Shown: piece after piece, positions 17,366 through 25,716 of the stretch
Layout: each line of letters begins with the position of its first letter
Position numbering within the stretch: position 1 is the first letter of the stretch
DNA from: Nitrosovibrio sp. Nv17
GTDB taxonomy: Bacteria; Pseudomonadota; Gammaproteobacteria; Burkholderiales; Nitrosomonadaceae
Direction of reading: 5' to 3'
Length of the DNA stretch: 55,876 nt
NCBI RefSeq assembly: GCF_900119085.1
Contig: NZ_FPIQ01000019.1
Location: forward strand, 3,253 to 59,128
Notes under the pieces: generated by a model
The model's input: only the letters and a program-made list of their open reading frames with translations
The model's database searches: none
What the model was told of the DNA's origin: nothing
Position numbers and translations under genes: made by a program

Positions 17366-18172
17366 CTACCAGAACTTCCACCACGAATCTTCGCGCGCCG
17401 CGACGGAATCCGGGAAGAACCGGCTGTCGGGAAAGTTCTTTCTCATCACGCGCTCGGCATCGTCGCGCAGGTCGAACATCCCCAGGGCATCGTAGGCCTT
17501 TATCATGATGTGCAGCGCTTCCTCGGTGGCCGGGGTCTGCGGATACTCCTTCAGCGTGAACTGGGCCCGGTTGAGGGCCGCGACATAGCCGCCGCGCTTC
17601 ATGTAGTAGCGCGCCACCTGCACCTCGCCCAGCGCCACCACATTGACCAGATGCTTCATCCGCTGGACGGAGTCGGCCGCATACTTGCTGCCGGGAAAGC
17701 GGGTGACCAGCTCCCTGAAGCTGTCGAACGACTCGCGCGAAGCCTTGGGGTCGCGCTCGCTCATGTCCTGGTTGAGTATCTTTTCCGAGACGACGCCCAT
17801 CAGGCCGAGATCGTCGTTGAAATTCGCCAACCCCTTGAGATAATAGGCGTAGTCCACGTTCGCATGATTCGGATGCAGCTTGATGAAGCGGTCTGCGGCG
17901 GCAATGGCGCTCGCCTGCTCGCCCTCCCGGTAGTGGGCGTAGCCGACTTCGAGCTGTGCCTGCTGGGCGTAACGCCCGTAGGGATAGCGTGCCTCCAGCT
18001 GCTCGAACAGGCGGATGGCGGCGGCGTAGTTGCCGTTGGACAGCTCCGACTTGGCCTCGGTATAGAACTTGCCGGCGGACCAGCTCTTGGAATCCTCCGC
18101 GCTGTCCTGCCTGGGGAACAGGCCGCAGGCGGACAACAGCAACGCCATCAATAAGACTACACTACGGGACAT
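17366..18172 (-). CDS. bamD: Outer-membrane assembly lipoprotein BamD
   Basis: 268 aa. The signal peptide ends in the lipobox LLSAC with lipidated C16. The rest consists of TPR helices (for example FYTEAKSELSNGNYAAAIRLFEQLEARYP), as in the BamD/ComL family. BamD is the essential lipoprotein of the BAM complex that folds outer-membrane proteins. As in E. coli it lies head to head with rluD. Here the two ATG codons overlap in CATG (18170-18173). A TATAAT at 18213-18208 within rluD codons would serve this gene. Confidence 0.95.
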   Translation of the reverse strand: MSRSVVLLMALLLSACGLFPRQDSAEDSKSWSAGKFYTEAKSELSNGNYAAAIRLFEQLEARYPYGRYAQQAQLEVGYAHYREGEQASAIAAADRFIKLHPNHANVDYAYYLKGLANFNDDLGLMGVVSEKILNQDMSERDPKASRESFDSFRELVTRFPGSKYAADSVQRMKHLVNVVALGEVQVARYYMKRGGYVAALNRAQFTLKEYPQTPATEEALHIMIKAYDALGMFDLRDDAERVMRKNFPDSRFFPDSVAAREDSWWKFW

Positions 18173-19211
18173 GGAGCATTCGCCGAAAAGCGGGGATGGA
18201 CGCCCGCATTATAGCGCAAAGCCCGGATCGTTCGCACCGGCGGCGCGGGCCGTCGAACTGGTCATTCCTCCGGCCTGCGCGGGCATGCGGCTGGATGCGG
18301 CGCTGGCCCGGCTGCTGCCCGACTGGTCCCGCAGCCGGCTGCAGGCGGGCATACTGGAACAGCGCATTCGCCTGGAAGAAGGCGCCGCCCTGCCCAGGAA
18401 AACGGTGTGGGGAGGGGAAAGGGTGCGGATCGCGCCCGCCGCGAGCGATGGCGCGGAGGGCCCGCACGCCGCCGAAGCCATCGCGCTCGCCGTCATCCAT
18501 GAGGACGACGCGATCCTGGTCATCGACAAGGCGCCGGGACGGGTGGTGCATCCCGGCAACGGCAACCGCCGGGGCACCCTGCTCAATGCCCTGCTGCATC
18601 ATGCGGCGCATCTGGCGGCCCTGCCGCGTGCGGGCATCGTCCACCGGCTCGACAAGGAAACCAGCGGCCTGCTGATGGTGGCCAAGACCCTGGAAGCCCA
18701 GACCAGCCTGGTACGGCAGCTGCAGAGCCGCACCGTCCGGCGCGAGTACCTGGCGCTGGTGCTGGGCGAGGTGGCCAGCGGCGGACGGGTCGACGCGCCG
18801 ATCGGGCGCCATCCGGTGCAGCGCACCCGGATGGCCGTCACCGCGCGCGGCAAGGAAGCGTGCACGCACTATCGCGTCGAGGAAAGGCTCGATGGCTGCA
18901 CCCTGTTGCGATGCAGCCTGGAGACCGGCCGCACGCACCAGATCCGCGTGCACATGCAGGCCCTCGGCCACCCGCTGGTGGGCGACCCCGTCTACGGCGG
19001 GAAACCGGGGAAAGCCCCGGTGGAGATCGCACGCCTGATCGCCGGCTTTCCCAGGCAGGCGCTGCACGCGCAGCGGCTGGCATGCACCCATCCGCAACAT
19101 GGCGGCCACATGCAATGGGAAGCGTCCCTGCCGTGCGACATGGACGGGCTGCTGCGGGCGCTGCGGCAGCGACGGGAACCGGAACCCGCGGGGCGCCAGG
19201 CAACGGCATGA
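18171..19211 (+). CDS. rluD: 23S rRNA pseudouridine synthase RluD
   Basis: 346 aa. An S4 RNA-binding domain (about 28-90, RLDAALARLLPDWSRSRLQ) precedes the RluA-type catalytic domain. The catalytic Asp is in GIVHRLDKETSGL. RluD isomerises uridines in helix 69 of 23S rRNA. The ATG at 18171 is the only plausible start close to the S4 domain, since no ATG, GTG or TTG follows in frame before the domain begins. It overlaps the divergent bamD ATG. The stop overlaps the start of pgeF (ATGA), so the two are translationally coupled. Confidence 0.93.
   Translation: MEHSPKSGDGRPHYSAKPGSFAPAARAVELVIPPACAGMRLDAALARLLPDWSRSRLQAGILEQRIRLEEGAALPRKTVWGGERVRIAPAASDGAEGPHAAEAIALAVIHEDDAILVIDKAPGRVVHPGNGNRRGTLLNALLHHAAHLAALPRAGIVHRLDKETSGLLMVAKTLEAQTSLVRQLQSRTVRREYLALVLGEVASGGRVDAPIGRHPVQRTRMAVTARGKEACTHYRVEERLDGCTLLRCSLETGRTHQIRVHMQALGHPLVGDPVYGGKPGKAPVEIARLIAGFPRQALHAQRLACTHPQHGGHMQWEASLPCDMDGLLRALRQRREPEPAGRQATA
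18208..18213 (-). promoter_or_regulatory. Candidate -10 box for bamD inside the rluD coding region
   Basis: On the minus strand 18213-18208 reads TATAAT, a perfect -10, about 36 bp upstream of the bamD ATG. The matching -35 position (TGCGAA, 17 bp further) is weak. Because bamD and rluD start codons overlap, this box lies within rluD codons 13-15. Confidence 0.55.
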
Positions 19212-19957
19212 ACGACTGGATCGTCCCGGACTGGCCTGCACCCGCCAACGTCAGGGCCTTGTTCACCACGCGCAACGGCGGTATCGGCAGCGGGCCGTAC
19301 GCCAGCTTCAACCTCGGAGACCACGTCGGCGACGATCCCGGAACCGTCAGGCATCACCGCGCGCAACTGCGCCGCATGCTGCCCGGAGAGCCCGCCTGGC
19401 TGCGACAGGCGCACGGCACGACGGCGGTCGACATCGACAGCCGGGATCCCGCGGCCCCCTGCGACGGCGACGCCGCATTCAGCAGGCGTGCCGGCGGCGT
19501 CTGCGGGGTGCTGGTCGCCGACTGCCTGCCGATACTGCTGTGCAGCCATGCCGGCACCCTGGTCGGCGCCATCCATGCGGGATGGCGGGGATTGGCGGGC
19601 GGCATCGTCGAGCAGACAATCTCCGACATGCGCCGGGCGGATCCCTCCGGCGCGCCGATCATGGCCTGGCTCGGGCCCGCGATCGGCCCCGCCCGCTTCG
19701 AGGTGGGCGAGGATGTCCACCTGGCGTTCGCCGCCGGGGACGGGCGCTCCGCCTCGGCGTTCCGGTCCCATCCGACCGAGGGTGGAAAATGGCTGGCCGA
19801 CATCTTCCTGCTGGCACGCCAGCGGCTGGCCCGGGCCGGCGTGACCGCAATCCATGGCGGAGGCGTCTGCACCTTCGACAACCCGGACGCCTTCTTCTCC
19901 CATCGCCGGGACGGCCGCACCGGACGCATGGCGGCGCTCATCTGGCTGGAGCGGTGA
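19208..19957 (+). CDS. pgeF: Peptidoglycan editing factor / laccase-domain protein (YfiH)
   Basis: 249 aa of the YfiH/DUF152 family. Metal-site motifs are visible: VADCLPILLC, HAGWRGLAGG and GGGVCTFDNPDAFFSHRRDGRTGR. Members have been described as polyphenol oxidases, as purine nucleoside-acting enzymes, and as PgeF, which removes mis-incorporated residues from peptidoglycan precursors. The gene overlaps rluD by ATGA and follows the conserved bamD/rluD/yfiH arrangement. Confidence 0.92.
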   Translation: MNDWIVPDWPAPANVRALFTTRNGGIGSGPYASFNLGDHVGDDPGTVRHHRAQLRRMLPGEPAWLRQAHGTTAVDIDSRDPAAPCDGDAAFSRRAGGVCGVLVADCLPILLCSHAGTLVGAIHAGWRGLAGGIVEQTISDMRRADPSGAPIMAWLGPAIGPARFEVGEDVHLAFAAGDGRSASAFRSHPTEGGKWLADIFLLARQRLARAGVTAIHGGGVCTFDNPDAFFSHRRDGRTGRMAALIWLER

Positions 19958-19999
19958 GGGACAACATCTTTTTCAATGATGACGCTCCCATGAAGGGGG

Positions 20000-20005
20000 T
20001 ATAAT
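20000..20005 (+). promoter_or_regulatory. Candidate -10 box for the ZIP transporter gene
   Basis: TATAAT at 20000-20005 lies about 140 bp upstream of the GTG start of the ZIP gene and just after pgeF. No good -35 is seen at 16-18 bp. The implied leader of about 130 nt has no gene and no riboswitch that I recognise. Confidence 0.45.
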
Positions 20006-20144
20006 TCCAGGTTTTGTCCAACTTCCTTCCGACCCTCCGGCTGATGATCGCCCCGCCTCCCCACCGCCTCCCGCAACACCGTCTGTCAGCGGATGTCATG
20101 ATCCATCGGAATTTTCATGACTTCAGCATTAAGCGCCCGGTCTC

Positions 20145-20948
20145 GTGTCCACGCTGACCTGGATCATCGCCACCACCTTTCTGGGTGGGGTGCTCAGCGT
20201 GCTGTTCGCCGCCGCGCTGACCTTCAACACCCGGACGTCATGGGTGCAGATGCTGATTTCGTATGCGATCGGCGCGCTGCTGGGCGCCGCGTTCCTCAAT
20301 GCCCTGCCGGAAGCGCTGGAGATATCCAGGGATCCCGGCCAGATGACGGGGGTCGTCCTGTTCGGCATCCTGCTGTTCTTCATCCTGGAAAAACTGGTGC
20401 TATGGCGCCACTGCCACATGGACACCTGCGAGGCCCACGATCCGCTGCATGCCCTGGAGCACGCGGCGCCCCTGCCCACGCACGACCATGGCCGCAGCGG
20501 CATGCTGATCATGCTGGGCGATACGTTCCACAATTTCGTCGACGGCATCCTCATCGCGGCGGCGTTCATGGCGGACATACACCTGGGCATGGTGACGGCC
20601 ATCGCCATCATCGCCCACGAAATCCCCCAGGAAGCCGGGGACTTCCTGATCCTGCTCAACTCCGGCTATACCCGGCGGCAGGCGCTGCTCTTCAATCTGC
20701 TGTCCAGCTTCGCCACCCTCGTCGGCGCCTTGCTGACCTACTTCATGCTGCAGGACATGAACCACCTGATCCCCTCGCTGCTGGGACTGGCGGCGGCCAG
20801 CATGATCTACGTGGCCATGGCCGATCTGATCCCGGGCCTGCACAAGCGCCCGGAAATCGGCGCCACCATCCAGCAGGTCGCGCTGATCACCCTGGGAATC
20901 GGCTCCATCTGGCTGGCGGGAAACCTTTTCTCCCATCATCACGCCTGA
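20145..20948 (+). CDS. ZIP family divalent-metal transporter
   Basis: 267 aa with about eight membrane helices. The two metal-binding helices are recognisable: DTFHNFVDG (H129, N130, D133) and AHEIPQEAGD (H158, E159, E163). A His-rich loop (about 89-115) precedes them. ZIP proteins import Zn2+ or other divalent ions into the cytoplasm. The start is GTG at 20145, since an ATG would truncate helix 1; no strong ribosome site is visible. A weak hairpin at 20950-20978 lies just after the stop. Confidence 0.9.
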   Translation: MSTLTWIIATTFLGGVLSVLFAAALTFNTRTSWVQMLISYAIGALLGAAFLNALPEALEISRDPGQMTGVVLFGILLFFILEKLVLWRHCHMDTCEAHDPLHALEHAAPLPTHDHGRSGMLIMLGDTFHNFVDGILIAAAFMADIHLGMVTAIAIIAHEIPQEAGDFLILLNSGYTRRQALLFNLLSSFATLVGALLTYFMLQDMNHLIPSLLGLAAASMIYVAMADLIPGLHKRPEIGATIQQVALITLGIGSIWLAGNLFSHHHA

Positions 20949-21140
20949 ACGTTCCGCAACCCGCCCCACGGTGGAACGCCCTCGTCCCCTGCCGCGCCCG
21001 GCAGGATCCTCGGCATCGCCGGGCTGCGTGTCCCACCGGCAGGGTCGATCTTTCGTGCCTGCCGGGATGGGCACCGATATCCCTCATGTCAAAGCGGTGA
21101 AACCAGAGGGACTTATTGCAGTCAGAATGATGACGTCGCA

Positions 21141-21169
21141 TTGACGGGCAGGCATTCCGCGAGGATACG
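21141..21169 (+). promoter_or_regulatory. Candidate promoter of the cytochrome c'-like gene
   Basis: TTGACG (21141-21146), a 17-bp spacer and GATACG (21164-21169). The -35 is good and the -10 weak. It lies about 30 bp upstream of the TTG start. The rest of the 250-bp gap 20949-21199 shows no gene. Confidence 0.4.
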
Positions 21170-21199
21170 CCAGATTTTCCACGCACAATGGAGGTTCGC

Positions 21200-21694
21200 T
21201 TGAAAAGATCGGGAAAGATACTGGCCATCGTTCTGGGTGGCATGGCCATGGCCGCAACGGCATCCAATCGGATCGACACACGGCAGATCCTGTCCTTCAG
21301 CGAAGCGCAGCGGCACCACGTCCTGACCGAAATGCGCGCGCTGCTGTCCGGAACACAAGGCATTCTGGATGCGATCCTGAAAGAGGACATGGAAGCGGCG
21401 GCACGGCATGCACGTTCGCTGGGCATGGGCATGGCGCACCAGGCCGAGGATCGTCTCAAGTCCATCCTGCCCAGGGAGTTTCTGCAGCTGGGGATGTCGG
21501 TGCACCAGGATTTCGACCGGATCGCCGCGGATGCGGAATCCTTGAAGGATCCGCAGCACACCCTCCGGCAGTTGAACGAATCGTTGAAGAAATGCAGCGC
21601 CTGTCACGCAGGCTATCAGATTCGAGTGGAAGTATCCTCAGAACCAGGGAACACCGCGGCGGATGCCCATGATGGGGGCCACGCCCACCCCTGA
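21200..21694 (+). CDS. Cytochrome c'/c556-like periplasmic haem protein
   Basis: 164 aa with a signal peptide (MKRSGKILAIVLGGMAMAATA). The single haem site KKCSACHAGYQIR (C132, C135, H136) is near the C-terminus after a run of helices, which is the cytochrome c' layout. Members bind NO or transfer electrons; this one's role is unknown. A His/Asp-rich tail (DAHDGGHAHP) ends the protein. The start is best placed at TTG 21200, because GGAGG sits 5 nt upstream. The ATG at 21188 would place that GGAGG inside the gene and give a less typical signal peptide. Confidence 0.78.
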   Translation: MKRSGKILAIVLGGMAMAATASNRIDTRQILSFSEAQRHHVLTEMRALLSGTQGILDAILKEDMEAAARHARSLGMGMAHQAEDRLKSILPREFLQLGMSVHQDFDRIAADAESLKDPQHTLRQLNESLKKCSACHAGYQIRVEVSSEPGNTAADAHDGGHAHP

Positions 21695-21767
21695 TCCTTT
21701 ACAAAAAACGACCAGGGCCGGGACGGTCTTCGCGGAAAACCGCCCCGATCCTGATACTTTCATGGCT

Positions 21768-21815
21768 GTTATTATTGTTTTGTCGTTATTATTATTGGTT
21801 ATTGTTGTTATTGTC
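21768..21815. repeat. TTA/TTG low-complexity tract
   Basis: About 48 bp of nearly pure TTA, TTG and GTT triplets (for example TTATTATTATTGG) in otherwise GC-rich DNA. It lies between the converging 3' ends of the cytochrome and PEP-CTERM genes. No gene is seen in the 175-bp gap 21695-21869. Confidence 0.7.
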
Positions 21816-21869
21816 ATATGACTGCGCCTTCAGTTCCCAGCCATTTCCTCCCTCCTGAAGCCTGTCAGC

Positions 21870-22625
21870 CTACACCCCCCGGCGGCGCCCGCTGGCCCAG
21901 AGACCCGTCAGGGCGATACCCAGCAGCGCGAGGGTTCCCGGCTCCGACACCGGTACCTGCGGATCCGGATCGGGAGGCGGCACCTCGATCACCGGCAGGT
22001 TGCCCGCGATCGCGCTGATCTTGAAATAGTCCTCCTTCTTGTCGAAGTTCCCGCCGACCTGTTGCGGCGCCAGGATCAGATAGCGCCCCACGAGATCGGT
22101 ACCGAAGGAAGCGAGATGGTTGATGGAAACATTGCTGAAATTGAACAGGCTGAATCCGAGTCCGGCGAGATCCGTTACCTTCTCCCCGGTGAAGTCATAG
22201 CCCGCCCCGAGCGTTTCCCCGCCGATCCACGCGCGAACGTCGGAGTCATTGGACCGCCAGCCGATTTCGAAACCGACGGGATTGTAGCCGCCGTCGCCGA
22301 ATTCGAACACCACGAATTCGTCCCGGCCGGCGTTGTCGGTCGCATGATTGGGGGATCCTGTCCCTTCGCCGGGACTCCTGACCCCTATCCCGCCGTCGAA
22401 GATATTGATGGTGGCCTTCTGGAAGGCCCCCGTGCCATTGCTGTTGCTGGTCGCATAGGCGCGCGCCTTGAGGACCTCCCCGCCCGCGGTGAAGGTGTAG
22501 GTGTTGCCCGCATTGCCATGGTTGCGCGTGCCTGCGGTGGTGTCCCAGGTGATGGGCACGGCACCGGCAGCGCCCGCCAGGCCCGTCGCCAGGATGATCA
22601 CTGCCCCCTTGGTCAGCTTGCTCAT
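21870..22625 (-). CDS. PEP-CTERM sorting-domain exported protein
   Basis: 251 aa. A signal peptide (MSKLTKGAVIILATGLAGAAGA) is followed by a Gly/Asn-rich beta-type domain. The C-terminal PEP-CTERM signal is VSEPGTLALLGIALTGLW followed by ASGRRR. Such proteins are cut and anchored by an exosortase (EpsH), usually in species that make exopolysaccharide and biofilm. No exosortase is in the window. The ATG at 22625 has GGAG just upstream, so the longer open frame is not used. The central domain is not recognised. Confidence 0.88.
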   Translation of the reverse strand: MSKLTKGAVIILATGLAGAAGAVPITWDTTAGTRNHGNAGNTYTFTAGGEVLKARAYATSNSNGTGAFQKATINIFDGGIGVRSPGEGTGSPNHATDNAGRDEFVVFEFGDGGYNPVGFEIGWRSNDSDVRAWIGGETLGAGYDFTGEKVTDLAGLGFSLFNFSNVSINHLASFGTDLVGRYLILAPQQVGGNFDKKEDYFKISAIAGNLPVIEVPPPDPDPQVPVSEPGTLALLGIALTGLWASGRRRGV

Positions 22626-22725
22626 GCCATTCTCCGTAGAAAAGGATACTGCTCCGTGATGCCGCCGCGCCTGTCGCCGCAAGCCCGTCTGCCATAAGCA
22701 AAGCAATTCCCGTGCCATGATATGA

Positions 22726-22739
22726 TTATCCATAGATAA
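22726..22739. promoter_or_regulatory. TTATC-CATA-GATAA palindrome upstream of the PEP-CTERM gene
   Basis: A perfect 5-bp inverted repeat with a 4-bp centre in an AT-rich patch about 100 bp upstream of the PEP-CTERM start. It may be an operator. It has Fur-like GATAA halves but does not fit a full Fur box. Confidence 0.35.
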
Positions 22740-22824
22740 CAATCGCTTGGAAAATACCGGGGAGAACTGTCCAACGCCGCTGTAAGAAGCTCCGACACGG
22801 CGGGCGAGCGCGGCGGTGCAATCT

Positions 22825-22833
22825 TGCTATACT
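22825..22833 (+). promoter_or_regulatory. Extended -10 promoter of the MCE operon
   Basis: TGCTATACT at 22825-22833 is an extended -10 element. Transcription would start near 22840, about 20 nt before the ATG at 22860. No good -35 is seen, which is acceptable for an extended -10. It argues against any start of the permease gene before 22840. Confidence 0.6.
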
Positions 22834-22859
22834 GTAGCCTCGCTCCATCCGTGTCCGCC

Positions 22860-23996
22860 ATGATGCAGAAAAACCAGCATGATTCTTCTGCCACGCTGCA
22901 TCGCTCCATCGGTGAGGAAGGTTTCCCTCTGCTGGAACTGGGCGGAAGATACACGCTGGCCGCCATGGGCCGGCGTCTGCATGCGCTTCCCGCCGAACTG
23001 GCGCGGCACGCGGCCGAACCCGGGCTGCGGTGGGATCTGAGGGGGATCGAACAGATGGATGACGCCGGCGCGATACTGCTGTGGCGGGCCTGGGGATCCC
23101 GCCGTCCCGATCACCTCCTGCTGCGGCCCGAGCAGGAACGGCTGTTCAGCCGCATGGAAGCCGCTCCTGCCCCTCCCGCGGCCGTGCCGCGCGACGCATG
23201 GTGGCCCATGATGATGCTGGGCCGGGGTATCCTGCTGCTGTGGGAACACCTGGTCGCCTTGGTTGCGCTGATCGGGCAGATGCTGCTGGACGTCCGCTAC
23301 CTCGCCACCCACCCCGCCCGTCTCCCATGGCGCGAAATCTCCGCCAATCTGTACCGTACCGGCGCGCAGGCGCTGGGCATCACGGCGCTGGTGGGGTTCC
23401 TGATCGGCGTCGTATTGAGCTTCCTGTCGTCGAGACAGCTGCAGACCTTCGGTGCCGACATCTTCATCATCAACATCCTCGGCATCAGCATCATCCGCGA
23501 ACTGGGCCCGATGCTGGCCGCCATCCTCGTGGCGGGGCGCTCCGGCTCCTCCATGACCGCGCAGCTGGGTGTGATGCGGGTCACGGAAGAACTGGACGCC
23601 CTCACCGTGCTCGGCATTTCCCACAGTCAGCGGCTGATCCTGCCGAAAGTCCTGGCGCTGGGCATGGCGATGCCGCTGGTCGTGCTGTGGACCAGCGCCG
23701 TCGCCCTGCTGGGCGGAATGATCGTCGCCGAGATTCAGCTGGGATTGAACCACCGCTTTTTCCTGGACAAGCTGCCGGACGTGGTGCCGATCGCCAACCT
23801 GTGGCTGGGCCTGGGCAAAGGCATGGTGTGCGGCATGGTGATCGCACTCATTTCCTGCCATTTCGGCCTGCGGATAAAATCCAACACCGAAAGCCTCGGC
23901 GCCGGCACCACGAACTCGGTCGTGACCGCGATCACCGTGGTGATCATCATCGATGCCATCTTCGCCGTCGTGTTCTCCAATGTCGGATTGACATAG
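22860..23996 (+). CDS. mlaE: MlaE-type ABC permease with N-terminal STAS domain
   Basis: 378 aa. An N-terminal STAS-like domain (about 15-105; LRGIEQMDDAGAILLWRAW is its core) is fused to a MlaE membrane domain from about 150 on (GFLIGVVLSFLSSRQLQTFGAD, RELGPMLAAILVAGRSGSSMTAQLG). In E. coli the STAS protein MlaB is separate from MlaE; here both are in one chain. MCE systems move phospholipids or other lipids between membranes. The start is ATG 22860 or 22863, because an extended -10 box lies within the earlier open frame. First gene of a four-gene operon. Confidence 0.92.
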   Translation: MMQKNQHDSSATLHRSIGEEGFPLLELGGRYTLAAMGRRLHALPAELARHAAEPGLRWDLRGIEQMDDAGAILLWRAWGSRRPDHLLLRPEQERLFSRMEAAPAPPAAVPRDAWWPMMMLGRGILLLWEHLVALVALIGQMLLDVRYLATHPARLPWREISANLYRTGAQALGITALVGFLIGVVLSFLSSRQLQTFGADIFIINILGISIIRELGPMLAAILVAGRSGSSMTAQLGVMRVTEELDALTVLGISHSQRLILPKVLALGMAMPLVVLWTSAVALLGGMIVAEIQLGLNHRFFLDKLPDVVPIANLWLGLGKGMVCGMVIALISCHFGLRIKSNTESLGAGTTNSVVTAITVVIIIDAIFAVVFSNVGLT

Positions 23997-24009
23997 GGAC
24001 CGCAGGACG

Positions 24010-24783
24010 ATGGGCAAAACCTGTATCATCGAGGTCGAGGGGCTGCATACCCGCTTCGGCAGCCACGTGGTGCACCGGGACATCAGCCTGTGCGTGCGCC
24101 CCGGGGAGGTGCTGGCGCTGGTGGGGGGATCGGGCAGCGGCAAGACCGTGCTGATGCGCCAGATGCTGGGCCTGGAAACCCCGGCGGCAGGCAGCATCCG
24201 GGTTTTCGGCGAATCGCTGCACGGGCACGATCGCGAGGCACTGCAATCGCTGCGCAACCGCTGGGGGGTGCTGTTCCAGAAAGGCGCACTGTTCAGCGCA
24301 CTTTCGGTCTATGACAATATCGCCCTGCCGATGCGCGAGCTGCGCACCCTGAGCGAAGGCATGATACGGGACCTCGTCATGCTCAAGCTGAAAATGGTGG
24401 ATATCGGAGCCGAGCACGCCGCCAAGATGCCGGCCGAGCTCTCTGGCGGCATGATCAAGCGCATTGCGCTGGCACGCGCCATGGCGCTGGACCCGGAACT
24501 GTTGTTCCTGGACGAGCCCACCGCCGGCCTGGATCCGCAACTCGGCGAAGCGTTCGTCAAGCTGATCCATGCGATGCGTACCGAACTGACTTTGACCATC
24601 GTCATGGCGACGCATGACCTGGACACGCTGGTGGCGCTTTCGGACCGCGTGGCGGTCCTGGCGGAGCAGCGCATCGTGGCACTCGGCAGCCTGCAGGAGG
24701 TCGCGGGCATGGAACATCCGTTCATCGCCAGCTTCTTTCGCGGCGAGCGCGGACAGAAAGCCCTGGGCAACACCCTGTCATAG
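24010..24783 (+). CDS. mlaF: MCE transporter ATPase (MlaF-like)
   Basis: 257 aa. Walker A is GGSGSGKTVL, the signature is LSGGMIKRIALARA and Walker B is LLFLDEPTAGLD. It drives the MlaE-type permease encoded 13 bp upstream. The MCE substrate-binding protein gene follows after 9 bp. Length and motifs are ordinary for MlaF. Confidence 0.94.
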   Translation: MGKTCIIEVEGLHTRFGSHVVHRDISLCVRPGEVLALVGGSGSGKTVLMRQMLGLETPAAGSIRVFGESLHGHDREALQSLRNRWGVLFQKGALFSALSVYDNIALPMRELRTLSEGMIRDLVMLKLKMVDIGAEHAAKMPAELSGGMIKRIALARAMALDPELLFLDEPTAGLDPQLGEAFVKLIHAMRTELTLTIVMATHDLDTLVALSDRVAVLAEQRIVALGSLQEVAGMEHPFIASFFRGERGQKALGNTLS

Positions 24784-24792
24784 GAGAGCATC

Positions 24793-25716
24793 ATGGAGAA
24801 TCGCGCCCATGCCCTTGCAGCCGGCCTGTTCGTCATCGTGCTGAGCGTGGCCGTCGCGGCGGTGGTCATGTGGTTCAGCGGAGAAACGACGACGCGCGAC
24901 AAATACCTTCTGGTCTCCGAGTTTCCGGTGACCGGCCTCAATTCCCAGGCGGTGGTGCGCTATCGTGGAGTCAGCGTCGGCAAGGTGGAGGACATCCGCC
25001 TGGATCCGGAGAATTCCCATCGAATCCTGATCCGCATCGCCGTCGATCGGGATCTGACGCTGACCCGGGACGCCTATGCGCAACTCGGCTACCAGGGACT
25101 GACCGGCCTTGCCTTCGTCCAGCTGAACGACGAGGGCAAGCAGACCGAACGGCTGGCGACGGATGCGGACCATCCCGCGCAGATCCCCTTTCGTCCCTCT
25201 GCGCTGGACAGCATCGCCGAGTCGGGACAGCGCCTGCTCAGCAATGCCAATGAGCTGGTGGAACAGTGGAATGCGCTATTTGATGAACAGAATCTGGTCC
25301 GGCTCACCCATATACTGGAAAACACCCGGAACGCCACCGGACGGATGAACGACACCCTCCATCAGCTGGAGCCCAGCCTCGCATCGCTGCCGGGGCTGGT
25401 CGCGGACGCGGGCTCGACGCTGAGGCATACCGATCAGCTCATGGTCGACCTCCGGCAGCTGTCGGCACGCATCGGCCAGGAGGGAGGGCCGGTCGACGGC
25501 CTTTCGCATACCGCCCGGGAACTGGTCGACACCCTGCACAAGCTGCGCCAGGCTTCGGATGGCATCACGCGCAACTCTCACACGGTGGACCGCGTGCTGC
25601 TGCAGATCGAGGAGCAGCCGCGCAGCCTGCTGTTCGGCCGCTCCCCCCCGCCTCCGGGGCCGGGCGAGGCCGGTTTCGTGCCGCCCGTGGCAACCTCGCA
25701 GGAAAACGCCCGATGA
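24793..25716 (+). CDS. mlaD: MCE (MlaD) family lipid-binding protein
   Basis: 307 aa. One N-terminal membrane anchor (about 8-28) is followed by a single MCE domain (about 35-115; VTGLNSQAVVRYRGVSVGKVEDI is typical), then a long helical periplasmic region to residue 290. E. coli MlaD is only 183 aa, so the C-terminal 150 residues are extra and could form a tube or coiled bundle toward the outer membrane. The stop overlaps the lipoprotein start (ATGA). Confidence 0.9.
   Translation: MENRAHALAAGLFVIVLSVAVAAVVMWFSGETTTRDKYLLVSEFPVTGLNSQAVVRYRGVSVGKVEDIRLDPENSHRILIRIAVDRDLTLTRDAYAQLGYQGLTGLAFVQLNDEGKQTERLATDADHPAQIPFRPSALDSIAESGQRLLSNANELVEQWNALFDEQNLVRLTHILENTRNATGRMNDTLHQLEPSLASLPGLVADAGSTLRHTDQLMVDLRQLSARIGQEGGPVDGLSHTARELVDTLHKLRQASDGITRNSHTVDRVLLQIEEQPRSLLFGRSPPPPGPGEAGFVPPVATSQENAR

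Noticed and set aside
22726-22739. TTATC-CATA-GATAA as a Fur box
   Set aside because: Only the GATAA halves fit; spacing and flanks do not match the 19-bp consensus and the gene is not iron-related by content.
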